The notes under the pieces: generated by a model
The model's database searches: none
What the model saw: the letters and a program-made list of their open reading frames with translations, nothing else
What the model was told of the DNA's origin: nothing
Translations under genes and position numbers: made by a program
Part shown: piece after piece, positions 7,314-15,790 of the stretch
How the letters are laid out: every line of letters begins with the position of its first letter
Numbering within the stretch: position 1 is the first letter of the stretch
Origin: Pantoea sp. SOD02
GTDB taxonomy: Bacteria > Pseudomonadota > Gammaproteobacteria > Enterobacterales > Enterobacteriaceae
DNA length: 64,000 nt
NCBI RefSeq assembly: GCF_024707505.1
Contig: NZ_CP102604.1
Coordinates: forward strand, 3,596,001 to 3,660,000
Direction of reading: 5' to 3'

Positions 7314-8657
7314 CTACTCTCTTACAGTTGTGACCAACTGATGGTAACTAGCGATAAGCTGCTTTAAGTGCATTTCCGCTTGTGCTAATTGCTGTTGTGG
7401 AACTTCGCCACCTGATTGTTGTAACACGCGCAATTCCTCTTCCAGTGGCACCGTTCCGTTGAACGCCTGCGTCATATCATAGACCGCAGTTTTAAGCTCG
7501 CTAACCGTCAGATATTTACCGCGCTTCTCATCCAGCCCATTCAAACGCTGCGATAACGTATTTAGCTGTTCCATGCCCTGCTGCCATCCCTGCATTTTAT
7601 CGGCAGGCAGCGCTGCAGCCTTTAGTTGTTTATTCCAGCGTTCACCCATCGTTTTAACGGTACCAGAATCCGGCAATAACTGATTGGCCTGCATCATTAG
7701 CGCATTACCGTGCTGTAGATTCCAGTCTGGCGGTTCGGCCAGCAGCCAGTTCAGTTGCTGCTGCGTTTGCTCCAACCATGCACCGTCGTTCAGCCATTCA
7801 GATGAATTAGCCTGCAGTTCAGCAACCATTTCCGGCTCAAGCGGCACTGGGAGCAGTGATACCGACGCCAGTAATTCCTGCTGCAACCGTGATTTCTGCT
7901 TAGCATGTTGTTCAACGAAATAACAAGCGGCGACGATGAGTGAGACACTCAGCAGCGTTGCGCTTACACCACTCATAAAAGCCCGGCGGCGAAGCCGTCC
8001 CATATCTGGCGCAGGTGCACCCGGCGCGGGTACGTACACCCAACCGCTGACTTCGGCATCCGCTAACGCCAGTGCAGGTTTCGCAGCCTGAATCTCTTCA
8101 GACAGAACGGCCATGGCTTCAGATGGCAACGCATCACAGCGCTCTAGCATCACCACCGCGCTGCGAATGCGATCCAGCAGCGGATCGATCTGGCTGAGCT
8201 GTCGCAGTTCAAGGCGTTGCAGATGATCGCCGGCTTCGCTGAGTAAGCGCGCTGCCTGACTGAGCGCCGTTAAGTCGGCTTCGGTTATGGTCTGAGTTCG
8301 TAAGAACTGCTGCAACCGACGACTCAGTCCGGCCAGCAGTTCGATACGCGTATGCGCCGGTTGCGGCCATAGCGTCGGCCATTCGCGGGTGATCAATGCC
8401 ACCAGCACAGCCAAGCCTTCCGTCATGCCTGCCGTTCCGGCCGTATTAGCGCGCGAAAGCGTGTACCAAATGGCGCTTTGCAATTCGACTCCATTTTGTT
8501 CAAACAGCGTCAGGCAGAGCGCAGAGACATGCGGCCAATCGACATCCGGACGCGCCGGATGCGTTAGTTTCTGCATTTCCTGGCGCAGCGCGACATATTC
8601 TGCGAACGCGCGTGGATCGCCACCGGTTTTCACGTAGCGAGGTTGAGATGAAGTCAT
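7314..8657 (-). CDS. VasL/TagA-like TssA-family T6SS protein
   Basis: The last gene of the T6SS operon, 447 aa. The N-terminal 210 residues resemble the ImpA_N region of TssA proteins (TEGLAVLVALITREWPTLWPQ). A hydrophobic segment lies near residues 228 to 248 (SGVSATLLSVSLIVAACYF), followed by a helical VasL-like C-terminal region. Membrane-associated TssA-like proteins such as TagA cap the distal end of the sheath in some T6SSs. A matching role here is inferred from the domain layout. It is the second TssA-type gene in the cluster besides 14210. Confidence 0.85.
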   Translation of the reverse strand: MTSSQPRYVKTGGDPRAFAEYVALRQEMQKLTHPARPDVDWPHVSALCLTLFEQNGVELQSAIWYTLSRANTAGTAGMTEGLAVLVALITREWPTLWPQPAHTRIELLAGLSRRLQQFLRTQTITEADLTALSQAARLLSEAGDHLQRLELRQLSQIDPLLDRIRSAVVMLERCDALPSEAMAVLSEEIQAAKPALALADAEVSGWVYVPAPGAPAPDMGRLRRRAFMSGVSATLLSVSLIVAACYFVEQHAKQKSRLQQELLASVSLLPVPLEPEMVAELQANSSEWLNDGAWLEQTQQQLNWLLAEPPDWNLQHGNALMMQANQLLPDSGTVKTMGERWNKQLKAAALPADKMQGWQQGMEQLNTLSQRLNGLDEKRGKYLTVSELKTAVYDMTQAFNGTVPLEEELRVLQQSGGEVPQQQLAQAEMHLKQLIASYHQLVTTVRE

Positions 8658-8700
8658 TGCTGTGTTCCGAAAGCCTTAATCAGGCGAAAAAGAAAGTTAT

Positions 8701-9111
8701 TCAGATGGTAAGTTCGCGCCCAGTTTTGCTATCAAGACAACGTTTGGTTGACGGCTCCCAGTAGGCGTAAATATTTTGGCTGCTGACGCAGCGCTGCATA
8801 CGCTCCTGTGGGTTATCCACAGCGCGCTGCGGCACTTTATTTTCAGGTTTTTGTGTAGTAATCGAAGATCGAGGAGTTGTGTGCGATGGTTTTTTATTAG
8901 CGGGTTTCTTTTCGGGGCTTCTCGCCGGCGCTACTGGTTCGCTTGCGAAGTAGTCAGCAGACTTTCTTTTTGCGCCATGACAGTGATAGCCGCCATTCTT
9001 ACGATCGTTATGACAGCCTTCGGAATTAGTTCTGCCTGGATGCGCGCTGGCATCATTAACGGCACCGATACTGAGTAAAACCAGCATTCCGGATAACAGT
9101 AATTTCTTCAT
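8701..9111 (-). CDS. Secreted YHYH-domain protein
   Basis: A 136-aa exported protein. Start chosen at MKKLLLSGMLVLL (9111), preceded by GGAGTCGAAA. A signal peptide ends near ASA at about residue 23. The mature N terminus carries the YHYH motif HPGRTNSEGCHNDRKNGG followed by YHCHG, whose His and Cys residues suggest metal binding. A basic Pro/Lys/Thr-rich linker follows, then a C-terminal segment with two Cys. It is inserted between tssE and the vasL-like gene and is not a known core component. An effector-accessory or cell-wall role is possible but unsupported. Confidence 0.75.
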   Translation of the reverse strand: MKKLLLSGMLVLLSIGAVNDASAHPGRTNSEGCHNDRKNGGYHCHGAKRKSADYFASEPVAPARSPEKKPANKKPSHTTPRSSITTQKPENKVPQRAVDNPQERMQRCVSSQNIYAYWEPSTKRCLDSKTGRELTI

Positions 9112-9132
9112 TTTCGACTCCATTCGTTCGTC

Positions 9133-9573
9133 TTAAACAGAAGCTTTAGCATCCAGATACTGTTGCTGTTTCATATGACGAATTAGCACACGCCCCTCCG
9201 GCATAAATGCCGTACCGTAGCGTACCAACCCTACATCCTTTAACTCGGCATCAATCGCGTAGCGCAGTTCACCGGGCTGCGTCTGCTCCAGCATCACCAC
9301 ATCAATGCGCTTCAGGCGCGGTTCATATTTCAGCAGCACACCAGAGAGCGTGTGCATCAACTGGTGCGCGGTGCCGGGCATGCCCTGGAGAATGCGCGTC
9401 ATGTCCGGCAGGCCGTAATCCGGCAGGTGCGCCAGCGAACCGGCGCGGCTGTTGAGAATGCGCTGCATGTTGTCCAGCACCGATAAAATCACCTGGTTCT
9501 CTTCGCTGACACTCTCCAGCTCCAGATCACCTTCAAAATTGCCGTACAGGATGTCGTAAAGTGAAGGTGTCAT
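9133..9573 (-). CDS. tssE: T6SS baseplate subunit TssE (gp25-like)
   Basis: A 146-aa protein homologous to phage T4 gp25, the baseplate wedge component that nucleates sheath polymerisation. The central NSRAGSLAHLPDYGLPDM block is the family signature (Arg/Leu-rich wedge motif, then the YGLPD motif). GAAGGAGTAATT precedes the ATG. It follows tssJ by 2 nt and belongs to the operon that includes tssF and tssG. Confidence 0.96.
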   Translation of the reverse strand: MTPSLYDILYGNFEGDLELESVSEENQVILSVLDNMQRILNSRAGSLAHLPDYGLPDMTRILQGMPGTAHQLMHTLSGVLLKYEPRLKRIDVVMLEQTQPGELRYAIDAELKDVGLVRYGTAFMPEGRVLIRHMKQQQYLDAKASV

Positions 9574-9575
9574 AA

Positions 9576-10109
9576 TTACTCCTTCTTCACGGCCAGCAAC
9601 GTCAACGTCCCGTCGCCCAGCTCAATAATGCGCGCCTTGTCCGGATCGAGGTCGTCGCGCGTCAGCACCAGCCGCCATTTTTCATTCTGCTGGTCCGGTG
9701 ACAAGAACATGCCAGCTACCGCGACAAACTGTGCATTCTCTTCCATTGGTACGTCGAGGCTCACCGATTCGCCGGGACGCACGCTCACCGCTTTCTCCGC
9801 CACTAAATCAGCCTTCAACGCCTGGCTGTCGGCAGCCAGCAGCGACGGATAATCTGAGCTATCAAACGCCTTGCGGTCTTTCAGCTGCCAGACGCGCACC
9901 ACAGTGGTCAGCGCCGCGCCCTGCGCGTTGCGGTTAACGCCTTCGCGCGCGACAAAGTCGAGGTGCAGCGTTTTAATCTGTTTGTAGAAAATGGCTTTGG
10001 TCATCGAAACAGTGCCATCCGACACTTTCTGCGTCAGGCCGCATCCGCTGACGCTCAGCGCCAGAATAACGGAGAGTAGAGTTTTACCAGCGGTAATCAC
10101 CTTCTTCAT
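9576..10109 (-). CDS. tssJ: T6SS outer-membrane lipoprotein TssJ
   Basis: The lipoprotein that anchors the TssJLM membrane complex to the outer membrane. A lipoprotein signal peptide ends with lipobox SVSG-Cys at C23 of the chosen start MKKVITAG (10109, AAGGA upstream). The mature part is a transthyretin-like beta sandwich (VVRVWQLKDRKAFDSSDYPSL, then LDVPMEENAQFVAVAGMF), typical of TssJ. A longer start at 10148 would place the lipobox too far in. It overlaps the end of tssG. Confidence 0.93.
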   Translation of the reverse strand: MKKVITAGKTLLSVILALSVSGCGLTQKVSDGTVSMTKAIFYKQIKTLHLDFVAREGVNRNAQGAALTTVVRVWQLKDRKAFDSSDYPSLLAADSQALKADLVAEKAVSVRPGESVSLDVPMEENAQFVAVAGMFLSPDQQNEKWRLVLTRDDLDPDKARIIELGDGTLTLLAVKKE

Positions 10110-11181
10110 CGGTCTCAGTCCTTGATGTGTTGACCCGGACGCGCTCATAGCGGCCGAGCTGAATAGTAATGACGTCTTTTATTTTTGCACTCTGCTCCGC
10201 TAACTGCGGCAGCACGGCGGTGCGCCCCAGCTGCACAGCGCTGGCACTTTTGCAGCTTAGCTGCGTATCCGGCAGCAGCTGGCGCTCCACGCACAGCTCT
10301 AGCCGCGCATCTAGCTTCGCCCCGAGATAAACGTGCAGCATCGCCATAAAATCGCCGTGCAGTTGTCCGCCTGGCAGCCAGCCATTCACTTCATCGGGAT
10401 TGCGGGTAAACAGCCGAATCAGCACCTGGCCGTTGACGTCGGTGGCGTGTGTGCCCATCACCGGGCGATTCTTCATGCTCACCGGCTGACGTACGCTCAT
10501 CGCCAGTACGTTACGCTGCTCAATGCGGCGCGGCTCCCAGTGCTTAACTTCGGCACGTGTATCCGGTGCCAGCAGACTGATCAGCGAACTGACGCCCTCT
10601 CCAGTGCGACCCGGCAGCAGCATCACCGGCAGCAGCGCCAGAAAACGCGAGACTGGCGTTGCCACATTTTCGGCGCACCCTTTAATGCCCAGTCCGGCCA
10701 GCCCCAGCAAATACTGCGAGGTATTATCGCGACCACCATCTGCGAAGGTTGCCGGATAGGAATACTTGCGCCAGATGCGGTAGAACTGCGTGGTAAGACG
10801 GTGGTTGAAGATATCGAGGAAATCCTGCATCGCTTCATGCCCATCGCGACGCTGGGCGATGTCATCGATATACCGCGTTGGCAGCGGCGATTCGGTGCCA
10901 TATAACCCCATAAAATTGACGCGCACCGTCGGCGGCAAACCAGGACGTGCAGGGTTTTCATAGCTACGGATTTCGCCCGCCGGGAAGCCCATGCCCGGAT
11001 GCGGACGGAAGCGCACCGGCTCATGGCGTACCTGCCAACCGCTGCCGGGCACTGGCGCGTCGGGATTGCTTTGCTCAAGCAGCTGGCAAAAGCGGTAAAA
11101 GTTCATGTACGGCAGCCGGTCACCCAGCTGCGCAATTAGCCGGGCAGGCGCTGGCTGTGATTCTCTTTCCACCGGATGCAT
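10084..11181 (-). CDS. tssG: T6SS baseplate subunit TssG
   Basis: A 365-aa TssG (VasB/ImpH) protein, part of the TssK-TssF-TssG wedge. Recognised by the N-terminal FYRFCQLLEQSNPDAPVPGSG and RFRPHPGMGFP blocks, the FMGLYGTESPLPTRYIDDI motif and the FLDIFNHRLTTQFYRIWRKY segment. It overlaps the end of tssF by 46 nt and the start of tssJ, so the genes are translationally coupled. Confidence 0.96.
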   Translation of the reverse strand: MHPVERESQPAPARLIAQLGDRLPYMNFYRFCQLLEQSNPDAPVPGSGWQVRHEPVRFRPHPGMGFPAGEIRSYENPARPGLPPTVRVNFMGLYGTESPLPTRYIDDIAQRRDGHEAMQDFLDIFNHRLTTQFYRIWRKYSYPATFADGGRDNTSQYLLGLAGLGIKGCAENVATPVSRFLALLPVMLLPGRTGEGVSSLISLLAPDTRAEVKHWEPRRIEQRNVLAMSVRQPVSMKNRPVMGTHATDVNGQVLIRLFTRNPDEVNGWLPGGQLHGDFMAMLHVYLGAKLDARLELCVERQLLPDTQLSCKSASAVQLGRTAVLPQLAEQSAKIKDVITIQLGRYERVRVNTSRTETDEEGDYRW

Positions 11182-12899
11182 TTTCCTTCTGGCCGGATGA
11201 TAAGGGAGAGCTGGATGAACTGGTTCATGTCGGCGTAAAGCGACAGGAAGCGGTTGAGCATCTCGCCGAAAAGGTTGATGTCGCCGTCACCGGTGAAACC
11301 GTTGCTGTCCAGAGTGATTTCCACCTCAAGACCACGCAGCAGATAACCGTTTTCAAAGCGCTGCAGGCGGTGATGCTGCACGTCGAGAATGGCGTCGAGC
11401 TTGCGGTTACACAGCTCGTCATCCTGCCAGTTGTAGAGCGCCAGCGTGCCGCATAGCACTTCTGCACTGCTCATCATATTGATGAAGCCCGAGCCAAGGT
11501 GGCTCAGCACGCGCCAGTGAAAGCGATCTTCTGCCGGTGGATAAGCGGGCAGCGTTGGACGACACAGGTTGCGCACCGTCACCGGCGTCTGTAATACCTG
11601 TTCGCAGCGATCCAGCAACGTGCTCTGCAGCGCCCGACGCGGCAGTTGACCGTTGGTGCCAGTGATGCGCAGCGACAGCGTATCTTTAGCCAGCTCCTGC
11701 CCCGCTTCCCATTGCTGCCCGCCGAGGATAAGCCAGGTATCGTGCAGTCCGGTGACGCCACGGCGCACGCGAGTGTGGAAGTAGCGCTCAGGTGCCTGAC
11801 GACGCATCATGCCGCCCTTGTGGCGGAAACTGGAGAACGGCACATAATCCGCGCTGCCGCCAATCCCCGAACCGTTAACCGCATCCACCGCATAAATTTC
11901 GGTATGCCCATCCTGCAGGCGTTTAGGCCGCAGCAGATATTCACTCTCCAGCCCGCTGACCGTCAGCGGATCGGCTTCCAGCGTGAACAGGTTAATCACC
12001 GGCACGCAGTGCAGCCGCAGTGATTCATCCGTCACAGGCAGGTCGCTCTGCCACTGCGCGCTGAACACCACCTCAATATCGAAATACGTGAGGCCCGTCG
12101 GCAACGTAACGTTCTCCAGCCCGTTGAGATGTACGAAGCGGAATTTCTCCGGGAAAGTGAAATACTCCAGCAGCAACTGATAGCCGCTGAAAGCACTGTC
12201 GCCTTTCGGCCACAGGCGATCATCGTCACCAAAGCCGCCGGGACTGAACCAGCCGTCAAGCCGCGCACGCTCTTCCTGACCCGCGAGGCGGATATACAAC
12301 GCCGCCTGGCGACGCGTCAGCATCTGGTGCAAAGCATTGCCAACCGGCACGTCTTCGCCCAGCCAGAAGCGCAGGCGGCTCAGATCGGTCTGATTCCAGT
12401 CGGCCTGACCGCTGCTGTTAATGCGGATGCGCAGCAGCGAGCGCCCGTCTGGTTCGGTTGCCATGGTCACGCCGGCTACTTCCAGCGGATTCAGCGTTAG
12501 CGCCTGCGTGGTGCGATAGCGGCACACGGTATTTTTCGGGCCAACCGGACGCGAATAGACTTCCAGTCCGGCTGGCGCGACCTCCGCCATTTTCATTTTT
12601 GGCAGGTCCGGCGTCAGCGCTACCACCGACAGCGACGGAATGGTGCGCAGGTAGTGCGGCCAGAGCATGCTGACCAGCCCTTCGGTCAGCTCCGGCAGGT
12701 CGTCATCAATTTTCTGACGCAGGCGACCAACGGAAAAGGCAAAGCCCTCCAGCAGACGTTCAACAAACGGATCCGGCGCGCCATCCCGATAAAGCTTGAG
12801 CATCGCAGCGCGATCAGGATGCGTGGCGGCAAATTCCTTCGCGGCATCACGCAGGTAGCGCATTTCGGTATCGTAATAGCGCAGGGTGAGATCTTTCAT
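11136..12899 (-). CDS. tssF: T6SS baseplate subunit TssF
   Basis: A 587-aa TssF (VasA/ImpG) protein, normal length. The start MKDLTLRYYDTEMRYLRDAA and the following DPFVERLLEGFAFSVGRLR and LYPHYLRTIPS-like (LWPHYLRTIPS) segments are diagnostic. In the wedge it bridges TssG, TssK and the sheath initiator. It is the first gene after an AT-rich insertion carrying a DUF805 gene and a lipoprotein gene, so the usual tssA-tssF junction is interrupted here. Confidence 0.96.
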   Translation of the reverse strand: MKDLTLRYYDTEMRYLRDAAKEFAATHPDRAAMLKLYRDGAPDPFVERLLEGFAFSVGRLRQKIDDDLPELTEGLVSMLWPHYLRTIPSLSVVALTPDLPKMKMAEVAPAGLEVYSRPVGPKNTVCRYRTTQALTLNPLEVAGVTMATEPDGRSLLRIRINSSGQADWNQTDLSRLRFWLGEDVPVGNALHQMLTRRQAALYIRLAGQEERARLDGWFSPGGFGDDDRLWPKGDSAFSGYQLLLEYFTFPEKFRFVHLNGLENVTLPTGLTYFDIEVVFSAQWQSDLPVTDESLRLHCVPVINLFTLEADPLTVSGLESEYLLRPKRLQDGHTEIYAVDAVNGSGIGGSADYVPFSSFRHKGGMMRRQAPERYFHTRVRRGVTGLHDTWLILGGQQWEAGQELAKDTLSLRITGTNGQLPRRALQSTLLDRCEQVLQTPVTVRNLCRPTLPAYPPAEDRFHWRVLSHLGSGFINMMSSAEVLCGTLALYNWQDDELCNRKLDAILDVQHHRLQRFENGYLLRGLEVEITLDSNGFTGDGDINLFGEMLNRFLSLYADMNQFIQLSLIIRPEGKCIRWKENHSQRLPG

Positions 12900-12928
12900 T
12901 ATGTAGCTCTGATTTTATTTTTATTGCG

Positions 12929-13426
12929 TTAATGTGGAAGCGGTGATGGTCTTACTGAAGGTTTGCAACACAAATATGTCAGGTAAAAAATAACGCTCAA
13001 ATTCAATACGAGACTTGCCCAAATCGATATAGAGAGTGCAATATTCCATGAAAAATGATTTGCAATACTGCTGACCAGAGCACCAAGGAATGCAGGAATA
13101 ATAAAAATATTGCTAAGTAGCAGGCTACTAAACCACCAACCACTCCGACCAATATCATGCATTCTTCTTACGCCCAAAGACATAACAGGGATGATAAGGA
13201 TGCTTATAAATAAAAGTTGAAGAGAAAACCCCATCGAAAGGAACAATAAAACATCAACTATGCCACTTCCGGTCAGAGTTAGCATTCCAGTTAATGCAGA
13301 ATAGAAATTGAGAAACATTAAATTAACCAGAATGAAAACCCAAAATTCTTTCCGAGTCGCATATCCTTTATAGTTAAAGGTGTTGCGCCAGCCAGAAATG
13401 TAACATCGAACAATGATTTTGAACAC
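12929..13426 (-). CDS. DUF805 membrane protein in the T6SS locus
   Basis: About 165 aa with four predicted membrane segments and the DUF805 hallmarks: N-terminal YKGYATRKEFWVF and internal RRMHDIGRSGWWF. No ATG is available. A GTG at 13426 with GTGAGG upstream is preferred, with GTG 13438 as an alternative. It looks AT-rich compared with the flanking tss genes and pairs with a lipoprotein gene. DUF805 proteins have no established function. An immunity or accessory role is conceivable from context only. Confidence 0.75.
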   Translation of the reverse strand: MFKIIVRCYISGWRNTFNYKGYATRKEFWVFILVNLMFLNFYSALTGMLTLTGSGIVDVLLFLSMGFSLQLLFISILIIPVMSLGVRRMHDIGRSGWWFSSLLLSNIFIIPAFLGALVSSIANHFSWNIALSISIWASLVLNLSVIFYLTYLCCKPSVRPSPLPH

Positions 13427-13472
13427 CTCAAACCTCACTTATTGACATAATGCATATAATTAAAACCTATAA

Positions 13473-14189
13473 TCATTGCATCGCATAAATCAAATAAAGA
13501 GGACTGAGAATGACATCACCTATCAAAGTAACAGGTGTCATTGCAAGGTTGAATGCCAGCTTTCCAGCATCAATGTTACTGGAAAAATAATCAGAGTAAA
13601 AACGGACTTGATAACTATCATTTAGAGATGAAGCATCCGGGAATGAATTTCCTAAGCGCTGTCTGTTTATGATAATTCCTTCGATGCTTACCAGTCGATG
13701 ATAGTAACCATTAGTTGATTTAAATCCATTTCTTTCAAGCAATGTTTTTTGCGATGCCGTTAATTCAGCCACAGACTGTCTGGTCATGACATTCATTACT
13801 TGCTTAAAGGCAGCATTAACATTTTTATCATAATAGCTATTCACGCCGATATTTATGTATTTCTCATGATCATTCATTTTCAATGGGATATTTTTGATGA
13901 TCGCATCTAAGGCGAGCAACTCATTACCATTAACTGTCACGAAGTAAATATTTTTCTCACCCACAAATCCAACACCATTTTCTGGAAGTCTGATGAAGTC
14001 TTTTTTATCTTTCCCCCCACTTACTGTCAGGCTTATGTTGTTATATTTAAATATGCCATTAACCCTGTCTGAAATTTTTATTTCTCGGTTATATCCTTTT
14101 GATTGATAGTCATTTAAAGTCCATAAGAGCTGAGTGCAACCGGTTAATAAACACACCATAACCAGAGCGAGTACACGAATAGATAACAT
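13473..14189 (-). CDS. Lipoprotein of unknown function in the T6SS locus
   Basis: A 238-aa lipoprotein with a signal peptide ending in lipobox LLTG-Cys (C18). AAAGGATGTTGCA precedes the ATG. The mature part is Lys/Asn-rich, and the C terminus is hydrophobic (MTPVTLIGDVILSPLYLIYA), recalling small enterobacterial lipoproteins with a GDxxLSPL ending. It sits between tssA and tssF with the DUF805 gene in AT-rich DNA. Candidate periplasmic immunity or accessory protein; no effector partner is evident beside it. Confidence 0.72.
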   Translation of the reverse strand: MLSIRVLALVMVCLLTGCTQLLWTLNDYQSKGYNREIKISDRVNGIFKYNNISLTVSGGKDKKDFIRLPENGVGFVGEKNIYFVTVNGNELLALDAIIKNIPLKMNDHEKYINIGVNSYYDKNVNAAFKQVMNVMTRQSVAELTASQKTLLERNGFKSTNGYYHRLVSIEGIIINRQRLGNSFPDASSLNDSYQVRFYSDYFSSNIDAGKLAFNLAMTPVTLIGDVILSPLYLIYAMQ

Positions 14190-14209
14190 TGCAACATCCT
14201 TTTGAATTA

Positions 14210-15790
14210 TTAACCCAACAGCACCACAGCTCGCGCTGCATCAATATCCACCAGCCCGGCCAGCAGTAATTCCATTTCCGGCTGCATTCGTGCTTTATCC
14301 GCTTCACTACGCCCGGCGCGAGTGCGTAGGAGTTTTAACCGCCTCGATTTCACTTCAAACAGCAGCGACGGTTCCCACTGGCTAAGCGTCATGTCATCTG
14401 CGCTGCTATCCAGCCCGCTAAGCAGGTGCAGCGCCATTTCCTGACGTCCGAACTGCTCGGCGACGCGCGCCATCAGCAGGCGCAGCAGCCACCGCTGACG
14501 CGGTGAAGCATTTCCCGGTCGTTGCTGCAGCCAGTTCAGCGCGGTTTCAATGCCTTCACGGTCAGCCAGTTCCACCGCTTCGCTTTCCAGTTGCAGGATG
14601 TCATCTTCATTGCTGGCACCAGCTGACGCTGACGTCCCCTCACCCCAGCCAGGTTCGGTGTTCATCACCTGCTGCTGTATCCAGCCGAGCGTTACCTCAT
14701 CGGCAAACGGCGTGCCGTCGCTGAACGCCAGCGTTTCCAGTCCAGTCAGGCGCGACAACAGCCCCTTGAGATCTTCCTGCACGATGGCGGCAAGCGTGGT
14801 ATTGCCCGCGCGCGTCAGCGCCTGATGGATGTACCACTGCAGGTCAAGCCAGAAGTGATTGCCGCCGCGCGAAAACAGGCTGTCGGCCTGCTCGGTCAGC
14901 TCCTGCCAGCTCTGCTGTAGCCAAAGACGTTTAAGCTGCGCGCGCTGGTCGGCCTTTGGCGGCTCGATACGGCTTTTACCGTCGCCGGAAAGCGGCGGCA
15001 GTTGCAGCAGCGTGTCGTGGCGCAGGGATTTCATCAGACGGTGCGCAGCAAGCCAGCCGCCAGGTTGATCGCGCAGGTATTTCGACAGCGTGCGCGCCTG
15101 ATCCAGCAACTCGCGCCCGGAGGCAATCGCCCCCATCTGTGGCGCAGCCGGACCGCTGGTTTGATGCTTATCGCCTTCACCCGCCGCCTGCGGCACCACC
15201 GCATCCGGCCCCCCCGCCTTGAGCAGCCGATTTTCCAGTGCCGCATACAGACTGCCCAGCCCGGCACCGCCGTGCTCCAGGCTCGCGTCTTCAATCAGCA
15301 ACAGTGCGCCTGCGATACGCAACGCATCCTGTTTGGTGACTTCAGGATAGAGTGAAAGCGTGTCGAGCATGCGCGAACCGGCGGGCCAGCGCAGCGCCGC
15401 TTCACGGCTGCGCGCGCGTTGTGGATGCAGGCTGCTGCCAAACTGCGTCAGCAGCCCGGCCATTAATGAAAAGCCATCAGCCAGCCCGGCTTCGCCATCA
15501 AGCTGCAGGCGTGCCCAGCTGTACCAGGCCGCCACGCGGATGTCTTTGGTAGTGGTGGTGAGCAGATTTTCCGCCAGTTCGCAGATAAGTGTGGTGTCCG
15601 CCCCGGAAAGGCGGTTCACCTCCTCCTGCATCTGCTGAAAACCGTCGTGATAGGTCGGGTCTTCACCGGCGGGATTGTCCGCCGATATCGGCTGCAGCCA
15701 GTTATTCCACAGTGCAGTCTGCTGTTTTGCCAGGGCGCGCAGCGTCTCAGCATCGACACCGCAGGCGCTGATTAAGGATTTAAGCGGCAT
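14210..15790 (-). CDS. tssA: T6SS protein TssA
   Basis: A 526-aa TssA with an N-terminal ImpA_N domain (WLQPISADNPAGEDPTY, then FQQMQEEVNRLSG, then KDIRVAAWYSWARLQLDG). The middle and C-terminal parts are helical (RAQLKRLWLQQSWQEL), characteristic of the long TssA class that organises baseplate docking and tail polymerisation. The ATG overlaps the stop of tssM by one base, so it is coupled to tssM. Confidence 0.94.
   Translation of the reverse strand: MPLKSLISACGVDAETLRALAKQQTALWNNWLQPISADNPAGEDPTYHDGFQQMQEEVNRLSGADTTLICELAENLLTTTTKDIRVAAWYSWARLQLDGEAGLADGFSLMAGLLTQFGSSLHPQRARSREAALRWPAGSRMLDTLSLYPEVTKQDALRIAGALLLIEDASLEHGGAGLGSLYAALENRLLKAGGPDAVVPQAAGEGDKHQTSGPAAPQMGAIASGRELLDQARTLSKYLRDQPGGWLAAHRLMKSLRHDTLLQLPPLSGDGKSRIEPPKADQRAQLKRLWLQQSWQELTEQADSLFSRGGNHFWLDLQWYIHQALTRAGNTTLAAIVQEDLKGLLSRLTGLETLAFSDGTPFADEVTLGWIQQQVMNTEPGWGEGTSASAGASNEDDILQLESEAVELADREGIETALNWLQQRPGNASPRQRWLLRLLMARVAEQFGRQEMALHLLSGLDSSADDMTLSQWEPSLLFEVKSRRLKLLRTRAGRSEADKARMQPEMELLLAGLVDIDAARAVVLLG

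Noticed and set aside
7146..7367. Reading frame of 73 codons on the plus strand
   Set aside because: It runs through the tRNA-Ile2 fragment and its terminator, so it is not a gene.
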